From Deinococcales bacterium (GTDB lineage Bacteria > Deinococcota > Deinococci > Deinococcales > JAAFIG01), in the NCBI GenBank assembly GCA_013298595.1, contig JAAFIG010000019.1, positions 49,450-81,002 of the forward strand: 31,553 nt of DNA, given 5' to 3'. Each line of letters opens with the position of its first letter. Positions within the stretch are counted from its first letter, which is position 1. The position numbers and the translations under genes were made by a program. This document shows positions 30,510-31,553 of the stretch, piece by piece. A model generated the notes under the pieces. That model was not told the origin of the DNA. It made no database searches and worked only from the letters and a program-made list of their open reading frames with translations.

Positions 30510-31233
30510 TGCTGAGGTTCGCGCTGCGTCGCTTGTTATATACCACACCGACACTGCTGATTGTTACAATCATGGTTTTTTCTTTGGTGCGAGTACTACC
30601 TAATAGCCCTGCACTGTTGATGCTAGGAGAGGAAGCTTCACCTGAGTTAATTGCTGCTTTGAACCGTGATCTTGGACTTGGTCATGCTTTACCCGAACAG
30701 TAGTTTCATTGGATTTTCAATGTTTTTCAGAGTAATTTAGGTTTGTCGCTACGCAATAATGAATCAATCACCAAATTGGTTCTCGAGAAATTACCCACTA
30801 CCCTAGAGTTATCTTTTTTTACTATGCTGATTGCAATTCTACTTGCAATTTTATAGCAGTTAAACGCGGAGGTGTAGCAGATGGTGTGATGACAGTCCTT
30901 GTACTATCTGGTATTTCATTGCCTAATTTCTTTTTAGGTGTGTTGCTGATTTATGTCTTTTCGGTGCAACTTGGTTGGATTCCACCCTCAGGGTATGTGA
31001 CACCTACTGAGAATCTTGGTCAGAATTTACGGCTGATGGTTCTGCTAGCAATTACCCTTGGTACAGGTACAGCCGGTGTTTTAACTTGTTTTTTGCGTGG
31101 CTCGATGTTTGAAGTGTTAACTCAGAATTTTGTGCGAACCGCTCGAGCTAAAGGCGTTGGTTCACAGGATGTGATCATTCCTCGGGGTATGATGAATGCC
31201 TTAATCAAATTTTGTTCGATTGACACTATCTAA
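30510..31233 (+). pseudogene. Decayed dppB-type ABC permease
   Basis: The frame from ATG 30510 begins MLRFALRRLLYTTPTLLIVT, the standard DppB/OppB N-terminus. It meets an in-frame TAG at 30700-30702 after LGHALPEQ. It then continues in the same frame (LGLSLRNNESITKLVLEKLP, TTLELSFFTMLIAILLAIL) to a second stop near 30855. There a deletion of roughly the residues IPAGVLAA shifts the frame to AVKRGGVADGVMTVLVLSGI, which stays open through FLRGSMFEVLTQNFVRTARA to NALIKFC. Homology ends about there, with the last transmembrane segment missing. Three independent lesions make it non-functional. The companion dppC is absent. Confidence 0.88.
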
Positions 31234-31277
31234 AAATTTAACCCTAAAAATCAAAACACAACATTAGGTTCAATTTA

Positions 31278-31553
31278 TTAGATTAGTCCAGCGTATTGTG
31301 GGTGCTGACGTAATTCATGAAGAACTTGCTTGACATCTTGTGCTCGGTCTTTTGGCATGACCAAGGTGACATCATTGCAATGCACAACCACGACATCTTC
31401 TAAGCCTAGGGTAACTACTAATTCTTTGGATTGATTGACGATGATCGAACGGTGTGTCTCGAGTGAAATATGCTTTCCCACACTGATATTATCATGATGA
31501 GATAAGCGTTTTAGGGCAGCCCAATCGCCAAGGTCATCCCACCCAAAGCAGTT
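31278..31553 (-). CDS. Mannose-1-phosphate guanylyltransferase, C-terminal part (runs off right edge)
   Basis: The last 91 residues, read leftward from the edge. FGWDDLGDWAALKRL near the start is the conserved end of the nucleotidyltransferase domain. ISVGKHISLETHRSIIVNQ and KELVVTLGLEDVVVVHCNDV form the usual left-handed helix, then DRAQDVKQVLHELRQHP ends the protein. The enzyme makes GDP-mannose from GTP and mannose 1-phosphate for surface polysaccharides or mannosylglycerate. It is the short monofunctional type with no C-terminal isomerase domain. Confidence 0.85.
   Translation of the reverse strand, partial: NCFGWDDLGDWAALKRLSHHDNISVGKHISLETHRSIIVNQSKELVVTLGLEDVVVVHCNDVTLVMPKDRAQDVKQVLHELRQHPQYAGLI

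Noticed and set aside
1-31553. CRISPR array, insertion sequence, integrase or phage genes
   Set aside because: No regularly spaced identical repeats, transposase, integrase or phage structural protein was seen. The repeats present are short, diverged palindromes.

Overview
The window is bacterial chromosome of moderate-to-low GC, densely coded, with three RNA loci and an unusual number of gene remnants. The hexanucleotide palindrome CTCGAG is scattered through it at extreme density, in all reading frames, in spacers and inside terminator stems; this is the most obvious genome-level signature. Several genes have a TANNNT -10 element about 5-8 bases before the start codon, which implies leaderless transcripts. 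Together with two tRNA-mimicking Y-RNA-like genes this would fit a low-GC relative of the Deinococcota, but the assignment is tentative.

Layout. At 1-345 (minus) is the N-terminus of a secreted ceruloplasmin-like multicopper oxidase. A structured leader (434-682) with promoter, two hairpins, an intrinsic terminator and a duplicated start region precedes asd (683-1699). A repeat-rich spacer is followed by a tightly coupled operon (2164-6479): EamA-type exporter, DinB-like protein, aspartate kinase, GNAT acetyltransferase, quinone oxidoreductase. asd and aspartate kinase are the first two committed steps of the aspartate amino-acid family. A GAF-PAS-LuxR regulator follows. At 7925-9959 two secreted SnoaL-like proteins sit with an aldo/keto reductase, then a relic of a quinone oxidoreductase end. 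From 10152 to 12094: a small lipoprotein (minus), a Cys-rich zinc protein coupled to a second GNAT paralogue, and relics of a DinB and a WYL-type gene. From 12106 to 17413: an HD phosphohydrolase and aldo/keto reductase (minus), a divergent PLP aminotransferase, a YbjN-like protein, then a sugar-isomerase-like protein with an ABC sugar-binding protein (minus).

From 17500 to 20760 the region looks like accessory DNA: a broken rplI copy, a three-TM protein with no CTCGAG, a RelBE-like toxin-antitoxin pair, an unrecognised cytosolic protein, and then two tandem RNAs (about 20411-20568 and 20574-20709). Each is built as a circularly permuted tRNA (T arm, 3' acceptor strand, short cap, 5' acceptor strand, D arm) mounted on a stem made by its own ends. 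That is the architecture of bacterial YrlA-type Y RNAs. A strong promoter at 20374-20402 starts exactly where the first stem begins. This is the most exciting element of the window.

From 20764 onward: hisN-like phosphatase (minus), a large G8-domain lipoprotein, a SUMF1-like gene behind cysS (minus), a small unknown gene, tRNA-Gln and tRNA-Glu with promoter and terminator, a strong hairpin masking the ribosome site of a Trp-rich 39-codon ORF coupled to a di-haem peroxidase, an oligopeptide-binding protein, a decayed dppB-type permease, and the C-terminus of a mannose-1-phosphate guanylyltransferase running off the right edge.
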